A DNA stretch of 64,000 nt from Lachnospiraceae bacterium OM04-12BH (GTDB lineage: Bacteria > Bacillota > Clostridia > Lachnospirales > Lachnospiraceae): the NCBI GenBank assembly GCA_003490145.1, contig QULQ01000015.1, positions 4,119 to 68,118 on the forward strand, written 5' to 3'. The notes below the pieces were generated by a model that made no database searches, was not told the origin of the DNA, and saw nothing but the letters and a program-made list of their open reading frames with translations. A program made the position numbers and the translations under genes. Position 1 is the stretch's first letter; every line of letters starts with the position of its first letter. This document shows positions 63,809 through 64,000 of the stretch, one piece after another.

Positions 63809-64000
63809 ATGTTAAGACTGACAGTAAGCACAGAAGAATATCTGATGATCGGTGACAACGTGAAGATCGTGTTCCTTGGCGGAACGAAGAACCATCTCCG
63901 CATTATGGTGGATGCACCGAAGGACGTGAATATCGTCAGAAGCACCGTACTGGAGAACAGGGTCACAGATCCGGAGGAGAAGGCAAAGCTTCCTAAATAT
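63809..64000 (+). CDS. csrA: carbon storage regulator CsrA homologue (cut by right edge)
   Basis: From ATG 63809 (after AGGGAGG) 64 codons are visible without a stop. MLRLTVSTEEYLMIGDNVKIVFLG, HLRIMVDAPKDVNIVRS (landmarks) match the five-strand CsrA fold: start MLxLT, MIGD, and APKxVxIxR. CsrA binds GGA motifs in mRNA leaders and alters translation. The end of the protein lies beyond the window, so an extended C-terminus cannot be ruled out. Confidence 0.88.
   Translation, partial: MLRLTVSTEEYLMIGDNVKIVFLGGTKNHLRIMVDAPKDVNIVRSTVLENRVTDPEEKAKLPKY

Noticed and set aside
1..64000. tRNA or rRNA genes
   Set aside because: No cloverleaf with a TTC-type T-loop or rRNA-like stretch was noticed, though a covariance search was not possible.

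Overview
The window reads as the chromosome of an anaerobic gut Firmicute, most likely a Lachnospiraceae (genus not assignable by eye). Pointers are an LL-diaminopimelate aminotransferase next to dapF, a glutamine synthetase followed by an ANTAR regulator, a CsrA homologue, DUF368/DUF6020/DUF5684-type membrane proteins and strong GGAGG ribosome binding sites. The left third is accessory DNA with several base compositions; the right two thirds is mostly ordinary housekeeping chromosome.

Region 1 (1-11.7 kb) is a mobile element whose left end lies outside the window. It carries a tetracycline ribosomal protection gene with an attenuator leader, an Xre-type membrane regulator and a methyltransferase. 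These are followed by a GC-richer mobilisation module: sigma-like factor, HTH protein, candidate oriT, MobC, relaxase, two replication proteins, TnpW and a TnpX large serine recombinase. Directly after tnpX lies the 3' end of a Maff2-type conjugative-element gene, so the element appears to sit inside an older ICE. A short remnant of the sigma gene sits between the tet cargo and the methyltransferase gene.

Region 2 (11.8-15.5 kb) is a scar zone: a DUF4143-type ATPase, a HAD phosphatase, a TreR-like GntR regulator facing three palindromic operators, and a trehalose PTS gene cut down to its EIIB domain and joined to a decayed type I DNA methylase gene.

Region 3 (15.5-22.9 kb) is the most interesting part. 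It is a tightly packed, GC-richer operon of eleven genes: three SAM methyltransferases, an MBL-fold hydrolase, an alpha/beta hydrolase, a ketopantoate-reductase-like enzyme, three proteins of the L-2-amino-thiazoline-4-carboxylate hydrolase type, a membrane protein and a truncated membrane gene. Its promoter carries two palindromes resembling DtxR/IdeR metal-repressor boxes. I know no described pathway with this gene set.

Region 4 (22.9-27.8 kb) has a flavin reductase/HxlR pair, a lipoprotein, gene fragments and two MATE exporters. Region 5 (27.8-64 kb) is core chromosome: metY, an aldolase, a FocA-type channel, a ROK sugar kinase, a TetM-like GTPase fused to a NYN/YacP nuclease domain, cell-envelope glycosyl- and acyltransferases, a His/Cys-repeat surface protein, an amino-acid ABC transporter, hisC, hslO, nadE, glnA plus ANTAR, an Fe-S aldo/keto reductase, a Na/Pi symporter behind an 11-bp-periodic Pho-box-like array, dapF-dapL and csrA at the right edge.
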